Source: Aureococcus anophagefferens (lineage: Eukaryota; Sar; Pelagophyceae; Pelagomonadales; Pelagomonadaceae). Taken from it: a stretch of DNA of 51,035 nt. The notes below the pieces were generated by a model. That model saw only the letters and a list, made by a program, of their open reading frames with translations. It had not been told where the DNA came from and searched no databases. How positions within the stretch are numbered: position 1 is the stretch's first letter; every line of letters begins with the position of its first letter. The stretch lies in assembly GCF_000186865.1 (NCBI RefSeq), contig NW_008705562.1, positions 732,257-783,291 of the forward strand, given 5' to 3'. Of this stretch, positions 31,388 through 40,126 are shown in pieces. A program made the position numbers and the translations under genes.

Positions 31388-33782
31388 ATGGCGCGCGCGA
31401 CGATGCTGGTGCTCGCGGGCCTCGTCGGCGCGGCGCGGGCGCAGATCACGGTCGTCTGCATCGGCGACTCGAACACGGTCGGGAAGCGCGCCGTCAGCGG
31501 CAACGACTACCCGGCCGTGCTCGGGCGCCTCCTGGGCTCGGGCTTCGAGGTCCACAACCAGGGCCGCGGGGGCTCGACGGCGACGGAGGACACGGACCGG
31601 CCCTACACGGACGAGGACGAGTACGACGACGCGAAGAAGCTCGTCGAGCGCGCCGAGGGCACCGTCGTCGTCCTCTCCGTCTTCGGCACGAACGACGCCA
31701 AGGCGGACCAGTGGGACGACGTCAAGGGCGACTTCGTCGACGAGTACAAGGAGCTCCTCGAGGACTTCATGGGCTTCAACGACGACGTCCACGTGGCCAT
31801 CGGCATCCCCGTGCCGTACCTCGGCAACGACCTCGACTGGACCGACGAGTACGAGGACATGTGGGAGGACATCGACGAGTGCCCCATCAACAACGACATC
31901 CCGGACAAGGTGCGCGAGATCGCGTCGGACCTGGGCATCGTCGTCTTCGACCTCCAGCAGGCCTTCATCGACGAGTTCGGCATGTCGGACGTCAACGACT
32001 TCGGGAGCATCGAGAAGTACTACGCGGACCGCGTGCACCCGCTCGACGAGGCCCTGGCCGTCGTCGCCGAGGCGGCCTACGGCGCCGTCATGTCCCTCGG
32101 GCTGGGCTACGCGCCGACGTACCGCCCGACCTACGAGCCCACGCGGAGCCCCGCGCCGACGATCGAGCTCAACCCTGTGCCGAAACCAAATCTTCAACCC
32201 GACTTCAATGTGAGCGTATTCGAATGTTTCGACGCAAGCTCTTTGGCCGTGCTTCGAGAACTCGACGAGAGCGATCGATCCGTCCAAAAATCAGCCGAAT
32301 CGACTTCGATTTGACCGAGCTAGAGAATTCTCAAGTTTGGTCAGGACCACCCAAACCAGTGGTTGGTTTTGGCACAGGCTCAACCCGTCGCCGAAGCCGA
32401 CGCGCGCGCCGTCGACGGCGACGGCCTACCCCGTGCCCCTGTCGACGATCCGCAGCGACCCGCTCTGCCCGGCGCTGACGGAGCTCAACGAGAACCTCTG
32501 CCCCACGGAGACGGAGGACCTCGACATCCACAACTGCGCGACGGCGGGCCTGCTCCCGGGCGACCTGTGCGAGGGCGACGGCGAGTGCGGCACGGACAAG
32601 ATGCTCGACAACTGCGAGGCGGCGGACATGTACGTCGTCGCCATCGCGGCCGACATCGAGCCCACGGCGGCGCCGACGATGACGCGCGTCGCGGGCTGCC
32701 CCGTGCTCAAGCCGCTGCCCGCGAGCGAGTGCCCCGCGTCGCGCCAGGACCTCGACATCGGCGACTGCCTCACGGCGGGCCTGGCCCTGGGCGACCTCTG
32801 CGAGGGCGACGGCGAGTGCGGCACGTCCCAGTACCTCGACAACTGCATGACGGGCGACATGTACGTCGTCGTCGCGGCGTCCGAGGTCTCCGTCGAGGTC
32901 GTCCAGATCCACCTCACGGAGGACGACGACGCGGCGTCCGCGGCGACGGCGCGCCGCCGGCTCGAGGACGGCGAGCTCAGCGACTTCTGCGTCGAGTTCA
33001 TGGCCGACTACGACGCGCTGCCGCTCGACCAGTTCGCGACGTTCGTGCTCATCACGTTCGCCGGCTGCGACGAGGCGGTCGAGCCCTACATCGAGACGTA
33101 CTGCGACGACGACACGATCACGCACGCCGTGAACGTCGACTGCGACTTCGACGTCGCCGCCGTCGCCGCCGACGTCCGGGCCTTCGCGGCCGACGGCGAC
33201 GCGCAGGCAGAGTTCGCCGCGGAGACGAACAGCACCGCGAACGCGTCGGACGTCGCGGCCGCGCGGCAGGCCATGGCCGACTTCGTGCTCAAGTACCCCA
33301 TCATCGCCATGGACGTCCACGCCATCGACCTCACGTCCACGTCGAACAACAAGAAGAGGACGGTCCACGACATCGGCCCGGCGGGCCTCGCCGCGATCCT
33401 CGTCGTCGTCCTCGCCTTCGTCGCGCTGCTCCTCCTCCTCTCCGTGAAGATGCAGCACGACCACGAGCACCGCCAGCCCATCAAGGCGCTCGCGCACAAG
33501 CTCAACGCCGAGGTCCACGTCATCGAGAAGCGCCTGAGCTTCAAGGCCCACGGCCTCATGCACCTCGGCCTCGACGGCGGCGACGAGGACAAGGTCGCGC
33601 TCCTCAACAAGGAGCTCGCCGAGAGCCACGCGCGCGTCGCCGCGCTCGAGACGGAGCTCCAGGCCGCCCAGGCCCAGCTCGAGGGCAGCAAATCCCTCAC
33701 GCCCATCGCCGCGGCGTCCATCGAGGAGGGGGACATCGCGCCGCCGCCGCTGGGCTGGGGCTGCGGCGTCGCGTCCCCCTGA
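31388..33782 (+). CDS. secreted/membrane-anchored SGNH (GDSL-type) hydrolase protein
   Basis: A 727-residue protein from exons 31388-32166 and 32378-33782. A signal peptide (MARATMLVLAGLVGAARA) leads into an SGNH esterase domain of about 220 residues. It has the nucleophile in CIGDSNTVG, the oxyanion glycine in NQGRGGS, GTND, and the Asp/His pair in DRVHP, so the catalytic set is complete. A Pro/Thr-rich linker (YRPTYEPTRSPAPT) contains the intron. Two copies of a Cys-containing repeat follow (DLCEGDGECGT appears in both, about 75 residues apart), then a Cys-rich acidic domain, one strong transmembrane helix (AAILVVVLAFVALLLLLSV) and a cytosolic coiled-coil tail. The family deacylates carbohydrates or lipids; the substrate is not evident. 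The likely topology is type I at the surface or secretory membranes. Confidence 0.83.
32167..32377 (-). mobile_element. introner element B3, obligatory GC donor
   Basis: A 211-nt intron with perfect 8-bp duplication GCTCAACC (32167-32174 and 32378-32385). The ends CTGTGCCGAAACCAA and TTGGTTTTGGCACAG pair with one G-U-type mismatch. Phase 2 is needed to rebuild Ile-Glu-Leu-Asn-Pro, and I find no GT donor in that phase, so the donor must be GC. Confidence 0.93.
32511..32870 (+). repeat. internal duplication of a Cys-repeat in the SGNH protein
   Basis: Two units, about 32511-32645 and 32736-32870, encode closely related segments: DLDIHNCATAGLLPGDLCEG and DLDIGDCLTAGLALGDLCEG, each continuing with GECGT...LDNC...DMYVV. 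This is a tandem domain duplication inside the coding sequence. Confidence 0.85.
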
Positions 33783-33860
33783 GCCCCCCCGCCGAGCCCG
33801 GACGCCCGCCACCGAGGAGCAGTACCGAACGGCCCATCCCCACTGGCAACCCCCCCCTAC

Positions 33861-33914
33861 CCCTGCGTGCGACCCAACCAAAAACGCGAGAGCCCTACGC
33901 GGCTCTGCAGCGTA
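33861..33914 (+). repeat. downstream (3'-flank) element, copy 3
   Basis: Lies about 80 nt after the stop at 33782. Blocks: a C-rich run (33849-33863), CCCTGCGTGCGACC, AAACGCGAGAGCC and CTCTGCAGCGTA, in the same order as the other copies. Confidence 0.5.
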
Positions 33915-34032
33915 CGCGTCAAGACCCAGACCTACCTGTCCGTTCTTAACGATCCTCCCTCTACCGCCGACTTCAACGTCCATACCTGATTTCACGTTTG
34001 CTTTCAACGGTCCCGAGCTCGACCGCTCAGTC

Positions 34033-34042
34033 GGGGCTGCCC
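34033..34042 (+). promoter_or_regulatory. GGGCTGCCC start-proximal motif
   Basis: GGGGCTGCCC ends 8 nt before the ATG at 34051. The preceding 60 nt contain several TTCAAC/TTCAC strings, a theme of the AT-richer intergenic segments here. Confidence 0.45.
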
Positions 34043-34050
34043 GCGTCGAC

Positions 34051-37000
34051 ATGGCCAGAAGGTCGGGCGCGATGCGGTTCCTCGCTTGCCTCCTCTCCAG
34101 CGCATCGGCGCAGCTGCCGGCCTACGCGGCGTGGCCCATGAAGGGCGGCAACGCGAAGCACTCCGGCAACGGCCTCGTCGCCGGGGCCGACAACGGCCTG
34201 TCGGTGTTCGCGTACGAGACCGGGGGCCGGGTGCAGTCGTCGCCGGCCGTGGGCGCCGATGGCACGATCTACGTCGCCTCGGAGGACGGCTCCCTCTACG
34301 CGCTGCGCCCGGACGGGTCGCTCGAGTGGACCTACGACACGGGCGGCGCCGTCGCCTACTCGTCGCCGACGATCGACGCCGCGGGCGTGGTCTACGTCGG
34401 GTCGAGCGACGGAGGCCTCCACGCGGTCAACGCGGACGGGACGCGCAAGTGGCGCTACGAGACGACCGGCTCCGCGGGCCAGTCGTCGCCCGCGGTCGAC
34501 GCGGACGGCGTCGTCTACGTCGGGTCCGGCGTCGGCGCCGACGCGGGCGCGCTGTACGCGGTCAACGGCGACGGCACGTTGAAGTGGTCCTACTCCGTGG
34601 GAGACAACGAGATCTCCTCGTCGCCGGCCGTGGACGACGACGGCGTCGTGTACGTCGGGTCGAACTGGGACAGCGCGGTGCACGCGGTGCACGCCGCCGA
34701 CGGTTCCTTAAAGTGGAAGTTCGTCGCGGGGGGAGGCTACTTCATCCAGTCGTCGCCCGTCGTCGCCGACGGCGTCGTCTACGTCGGCTGCTACACCAAC
34801 GCGCTCGACGTGTCCCTGTACGCGATCGACGCCGCCGACGGCGCCCAGAAGTGGTCCTACCGGACCGGCGCGTACGGAAACGTCGCGACGTCGTCGCCCG
34901 CCGTCGGCGCGGACGGCACCGTCTACGTCGGGTCGACGGACGGGGGCCTCTACGCGCTGCACGGCAACGGCACGCTCAAGTGGACCTACGCGACGGGCGC
35001 GACGATCTCCTCGTCGCGTCGTCGGCGAGGACGGCGTCGTCTACGTCGGCTCGAACGACGACCGGCTCCACGCGGTCAATCCCGACGGGACGATGGCCTG
35101 GACCTACGCGACGGGCGGGTTCGTCGTCTCCACTCCGGCCGTCGACGCGGACGGCGTCGTCTGGGTCGGCAGCGACGACAGCAAGGTCCACGCGGTCGGT
35201 CTCACGGCCGCGCACGCGACGACGGTCCTGTCGCGCGCGCGCGCGGACGTCATGCGCAACGCGTCCGCCGACGCGCTCGACGCCCTGACGTCCCTCTGCT
35301 CGCTGGAGGCGGCGGCGGCCGCCGGCGTCCCGCGGCCGCGACGAGTTTCGAGAGATTTGGGGTGGGAGACCAATCGTCACCGTCGTGCTCGGTAGGCGGC
35401 CGCGGTCCCGGACGCGGAGGCCATGGTCACGTCCGCGTGCGCGAGCGCGCGCCGCGCGTCCGCCGCGTCCGCGTACGGCGCCGCGTGGGCCGGCTTCGTC
35501 GACCCGCTGAGCTACACGTACTACAAGGCCCAGATCGGCGCCGGCGGCGCGCTCATGGCCCTGCTCGAGGGCGACGAGGCGACGCTCGCCGCGTTCGAGG
35601 CCGCGGGCGCGACCGCGGCGGACCGCGCCGCGGCCGCCGAGGCCGCGGTCGCGGGCTACGACGCCGACAGCGCGAACTGGGGCGCCAAGACGTCGCGCGA
35701 CGCCGAGACGCTCGCGGCCTACGCGACGGAGATCGTGGCCCTCGGGACGGAGATGGACGCGAAGTTCGCGATCATCCAGGACGACGTCGCCGCGGTGCTC
35801 GCGTCGCTCGAGACGTCGCTCGAGGCCTTGCAGACGCAGCTCAAGGAGGCGAAGGACGAGGCCGACGCGGAGGAGGCCACGTCCATCTTCTCGGAGATCT
35901 TCTCCGTCGTCGGCGCCGTCGTCAACATCGGCGCGTGCTTCGCCGAGGGCGAGGCGACGGGCGGCGCGGCGCTCCTCGCGTGCGGGCCGGACATCGTCGC
36001 GTCCGTCACCAACGTCGTCGACTCGACGAAGGACACCATCGACACCTTCGAGAGCGGCTGCGCGCCCTGCAAGTCCATCGAGGCGGAGCAGCGCCTCGTG
36101 GCGTCCGCGGCGGAGGACCTCGACCGCTTCGCGGACCTCGTCGCGGCCGCGCGGAGCCTCGAGTCGTGCCTGACCGCGGGCGCGCCGCTGCCGTCCCTCC
36201 TGCCGTCGCTCGTCGCCGACGAGCTCGACCTCGACTCGCTGCGCGCGTCGGCGGACGCGCTCGCGGACGAGCTCGAGCAGCTCGCGGGCGACTCGGGCGA
36301 CGACCTCGCGGCCGACGTCCGGGACTGGATCGACCTGGGAGTCACGCGCGTGTCCCTTTTTCTCACCTACTACTCCCTCGCGTCGCGCCAGCTCGACGAC
36401 GAGGGGTCGCTGACGGCGCTCGCGACGCGCACGGACGTCGTCAGGGCGCGGCTCGCGGCCGCGGACGACGCGGAGGCCGCGGCCGCGACGGCCGCGCGGC
36501 TCGTCGTCGAGCGCCAGCGCGCGCAGGCGTCCCTCGTGCTCCAGTACCTCTTCGAGGAGTGGAAGCAGTTCAACTACCTGAGCCTCGGCAAAGCCCCCAC
36601 GTTAGACGTCCCCGAGAACCCGACGTCGACGGACATCCTGACGCTCCAGGTGGCCCTGGACGCGGCGATCGAGGCCGAGCTCCGCGAGCAGGCGGGCGCG
36701 GGCTCGACCTGGATCTATGTCGAGGTGAGCGCGGCCGCGGAGCCGTCGACCTTCGCCGCGCTCCGCGGCGACGCCTCCGCGGCGAACGTGTCGCTGCCGA
36801 TCCCTCTGGTCAACGCGACGGACGCGAACGGGACGCGCGTCCTCAAGGCCGGCACGACCTACTACGAGATGCGCATGACCGACGTCTCCGTGTACTTGCT
36901 CGACGAGAATTCGACGGTCATCGGCGGGTCCAACGGCCAGGCGCAGATCGACCTCACGAAGGCCGGCGAGTCGTCGTTCTTCGACGCCGAGGGCTCGCTG

Positions 37001-37312
37001 TCCGTGTTCACGCACAAACCCGTCGAGTACGGGTCGGGCTTCTTCGCCTACGACTCCGCGAAGCAGTGCCCGATCACCGGCGACACGTGTGGTGACGCGC
37101 TCTGTCCGGACTACGTGCGCTACTCGCCCTACGGCAAGTGGAGCGTCGGCGTGCCGCGGCCCGATTTGCAGGGCATCGACATGGCCGCGGTCGACAAGCT
37201 GCGCTTCGAATTCCATGTCACCTACATGCGGGACGGCTTCACGCTGACCTACTTCGGCAAGGACCCGGCGCTCTACCCCCAGGGCCTCGGCTCGGTCTGC
37301 GACGACTCATGA
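34051..37312 (+). CDS. secreted PQQ-type beta-propeller protein with coiled-coil/hydrophobic-hairpin C-terminal region (one frame break)
   Basis: A roughly 1060-residue protein. A signal peptide (MRFLACLLSSASAQ) is followed by WPMKGGNAKHSG and about eight propeller blades of the PQQ/outer-membrane-quinoprotein type, each with SSPAVDADGVVYVGS and a YAL/HAV(N)xDGTxKW strand. Near 35015-35020 the frame moves from 1 to 2 within SSSPVVGEDG, with no space for an intron. Two missing bases or one extra would explain it. The propeller then continues (VWVGSDDSKVHAV). After a short intron (35327 or 35332 to 35395) comes an alpha-helical region with coiled coils around a hydrophobic stretch (SEIFSVVGAVVNIGACFAEG), then a mostly beta C-terminal domain with YYEMRMTDVSVYLLDEN. 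The function is unknown. Binding of an extracellular ligand or surface is inferred from the propeller. Confidence 0.72.
35327..35395 (+). mobile_element. short introner-like intron (family C, copy 2)
   Basis: The inner sequence (CGAGTTTCGAGAGATTTGGG to GTGCTCGGTAG) matches the copy at 2747-2823. An 8-bp repeat GCGGCCGC flanks it (35332-35339 and 35396-35403). Unlike copy 1, precise excision from the duplication (64 nt, GC donor) would put the downstream exon out of frame. The GT at 35327 gives an in-frame 69-nt intron. The gene already carries a frame break upstream, so the start is uncertain. Confidence 0.6.
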
Positions 37313-37640
37313 CGACCGCGCTGCCAAGTGCGCTGCCCAGTGAGCCTAGTAACTATTATTATTATTATGGGTGCTTTAACGTGGGACTAGGACGGTCGCC
37401 CGTGGGCGGCCGTCGGCGCGCGCGGACTACATGTAAGTCTTGCCTCAGTACTAGAGGTAACTAGGGATCACGAGCTATGAAATCCTGCTGTTGAATGGTT
37501 TCTAGCCGCCGCTCTCTAAGCGCGTCTGTGCGCGTCGTCTCGAGCCCCCGTTCGCCGACGCGGGGCCCGCGCCGGGCCTCGGGGTCCGGGGCCGCCGCCC
37601 GCCGCGCGCCGCCGCCGCGCCGCCGCTCGGGGCAGCGCCC
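37313..37640. other. intergenic region
   Basis: A 328-nt stretch with a short (ATT)n run near 37352-37369 and otherwise mixed composition. It must contain the 3' UTR of the propeller gene and the promoter of the MYB gene. A GGGGCAGC motif at 37629-37636 ends 4 nt before the MYB ATG. No RNA gene or further coding region is supported. Confidence 0.5.
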
Positions 37641-39016
37641 ATGATGGACGACTTCAGCCACGGGGCCATCCCGGCGTCGGGGCCCGGCCTCTTCTCGCAG
37701 GAGGCGTCGCAGCGGCGCGCCTGGTCGCGGAAGGAGGACGACGCGATCATGCGGCTCGTGTCCAAGCACGGGACGAAGCGCTGGGCGGTCATCTCCCAGG
37801 AGCTGAACAAGGAGGCGCGCCGGCCGCGTCCGGGCGCCGCCGCCGCGCGCGACGCCCGACGTCCCCCCCCCCCCGCGCGCAGGTCTCGGGCTTCCGGAGC
37901 GGCAAGCAATGCCGCACGCGGTGGCTCAACCACCTGGACCCGGGGATCAAGCGCGAGCCCTGGAGCGAGCACGAGGAGAACGTCATCTACGAGGCGCAGC
38001 AGCGGCTCGGGAACAAGTGGGCGGAGATCGCGAAGCTGCTGCCCGGGCGCACGGACAACGCGATCAAGAACCACTGGTACAGCACGATGCGGCGGAACAT
38101 GCGGCGCCTCGCCAAGGAGTTCGCCGACGACTCGGGCTTCCCCGGCGGCGGCGACGGCGGCGGCAGCGACGCGGCCAAGGGCCTGTCGTGCGTCGTCAAC
38201 TCCATGGGCCCGCGGTCCGCGGAGCTCATGCAGAAGTGCTGCGTCCAGATGGAGCGGCTCCAGACGCACAAGCTCGCGGAGAAGAAGGGCGCGAAGCGCA
38301 AGGCCAAGGGCGCGGCCGCGAGCCCGCGCGGCGCCGGCGGCGCCGCGGGCGACTTCGAGGTGCTGCCCATCCCGCTGGAGCCCGCGCACCAGCACAAGCA
38401 CTTCCAGTACCTGCTCAAGCTCATGGGCGGGCCCGCGAACCGCCTGCCGACCGCGGACGCGTCGCGGGCCGTGCTCCGGCCCGTCGGCTTCACGGCGGCG
38501 GCGGGCCGCGCGTCGCCGGGCGTCGCGCCGCCGCCGCCGGCGCCGCCGCCGCCGCACCCGGCGCAGATGGTGCCGGGCCTCGTCCAGGTGCCCGGGGGCA
38601 TGCCCGTGGCCTTCCCGGGCCAGCCCCTGCCGGGCACGCCCCTCGGCCTCGCGCCGCGCGGGCCCGCGGGCTTCCCGCCGCAGGGCATCCAGCTCCCGCC
38701 GGGCATGTCCCTGCCCCCGGGCGTCTGCATGTCGCCGAGCGGCATGCCCGTGGGCATGATGCACCCGCACCCGGGCATGGTCGGGCCCTTCGGGACGTCG
38801 ATGATGATGGCGCCCCAGATGCTCGTCCGCGGCACCGCGTCCATGGCGCCGGGGTTCCAGGCCATGCCCATCGCCGTCACCTCGCCGACGGCCGGCGGCG
38901 CGAGCCCCGTGCAGTTCATCCCCGGCATGGTCCCGGGCATGGTCGTCCCCGGCGGCCCGCCGCCGCCCCTGGGCTCGCCGGGCCACGTGGCGCCGCCCGC
39001 GCCGTCCGCATCCTGA
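37641..39016 (+). CDS. R2R3 MYB transcription factor
   Basis: A 435-residue DNA-binding protein from exons 37641-37814 and 37883-39016. Joined, the exons give two complete MYB repeats. R2 is [19 protein letters not shown], then KRWAVISQ and [20 protein letters not shown]3 is [20 protein letters not shown], then [22 protein letters not shown]. The regularly spaced tryptophans and the GR(T/S)xxxxxxRW and [11 protein letters not shown] recognition helices are intact. The rest is disordered, with an Ala/Lys-rich segment and a long Pro/Gly/Met-rich C-terminal third (repeated PGMP/PPGM), a typical activation-domain composition. The 68-nt intron contains a long C run and must use a GC donor to keep frame (Asn-Lys-Glu, then Val-Ser-Gly). 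No target duplication flanks it. It probably acts as a sequence-specific regulator of cell-cycle or developmental genes (inference). Confidence 0.9.
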
Positions 39017-39195
39017 AGCCCGCCGGGAGCGACCACGTCCCCCGGCGGCCCCGCGGCATAAGCGCTGCCGCACGAGTCCGAGGGGGGGGCATGTTGTGTG
39101 CTTCAATTTAGGCTTCAACCTCAAACTTTCCAGCGGCTGCGACCACACCCGCGCACAGGAAGGCTTCCGCGGGCAGCGTCATCGACAACGCGACG

Positions 39196-40011
39196 ATGGA
39201 GTTCATCAACGACCTCGGCGCGACGATGGTGTGCAGCAGGAACGATCCCGACGCCAAGCCCTACGAGCTGCTCTACTTTCCCATCTCCGGCCTCGCCGAG
39301 CCGATCCGCCTGGCGCTCGCCCTCGGCGGCCTCGAGTTCATCGACACGACGCCGCAGACGGACGAGACCTTCGCCGACCGCAAGGCGGCGCTCAGCCCCT
39401 ACGGCGCGGCGGGCCAGGTGCCGGTCCTCGTGCTCCCCGACGGCGCGACGGCGATCTGCCAGAGCCGCGCGATCCTGCGCTACCTCGGCAAGATCGTGCG
39501 ATACGAGGGCGCGTTCCTGTATCCGACGGAGCCCATGGAGGCGTGGGCCTGCGACGCGCTCATGGACCTCGTGGAGGACATGCAGGCGCCCATCCGCGCG
39601 ACCCTGAGGGATCGCATCCCGGACCAGGCGGAGAAGGAGGCCGCGCGCGCGGCGCTCCTCGCGCCCGAGGGCACGATCGGCAAGTGGCTCAAGGTCATCG
39701 ACGGCGTCCTCGCCGAGGACGAGATGACGACGCTCACGATCGGCCACTTGTACTGCTACTCGATCTGCAACCTGTTCCGCCAGCCGACGTTCCTCGACGG
39801 CTGCCCGCCGAACCTCTACGACGACTACGCGAACATCAACAAGCACCACGACTGGGTCGCGACCATGCCCGAGATCAAGGCCTACTTCGAGACCAAGGAG
39901 GGCCGCGACAACTTCAAGCCGCTCGCGCCGGCGAACGGCGCCGCGGCCGAGGGCGAGGCGCCCGAGGAGGACGAGGCCGCCGCCGAGGCGCCCGGGGAGG
40001 AGGCGAGGTAG
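39196..40011 (+). CDS. glutathione S-transferase (sigma-like)
   Basis: A 271-residue, single-exon cytosolic-type GST. The thioredoxin-fold N-terminal domain begins at YELLYFPISGLAEPIRLALA, with the Tyr that usually activates glutathione (in LLYF). It continues through AGQVPVLVLPDG and the glutathione gamma-Glu-binding QSRAILRYLGK. The all-helical C-terminal domain follows from about residue 110 (MEAWACDALMDLVEDM...), ending at MPEIKAYFETKEG. A tail of 30 acidic/Ala residues is added. The family conjugates glutathione to electrophiles or isomerises prostaglandin-like substrates. I chose the ATG at 39196; no earlier in-frame ATG makes a better N-terminus. It lies 180 nt downstream of the MYB gene on the same strand. 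Confidence 0.9.
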   Translation: MEFINDLGATMVCSRNDPDAKPYELLYFPISGLAEPIRLALALGGLEFIDTTPQTDETFADRKAALSPYGAAGQVPVLVLPDGATAICQSRAILRYLGKIVRYEGAFLYPTEPMEAWACDALMDLVEDMQAPIRATLRDRIPDQAEKEAARAALLAPEGTIGKWLKVIDGVLAEDEMTTLTIGHLYCYSICNLFRQPTFLDGCPPNLYDDYANINKHHDWVATMPEIKAYFETKEGRDNFKPLAPANGAAAEGEAPEEDEAAAEAPGEEAR

Positions 40012-40126
40012 CTCTCGTTTCGGCGGTCGTCGAAGGCGGGTTAGGCGCGGGGGGTTCCACGACGCGACCACGCCGCGACGCCTCGTCTTCACGTTCGTCT
40101 TCAACCATGCGTGCTTCCCATTCACG

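Noticed and set aside
35900..36100. Calling the helical part of the propeller protein a pore-forming toxin
   Set aside because: The only evidence is hydrophobic helices between coiled coils. There is no family motif.
37352..37369. ATT repeat as a functional site
   Set aside because: A short microsatellite of five to six units with no associated signal.
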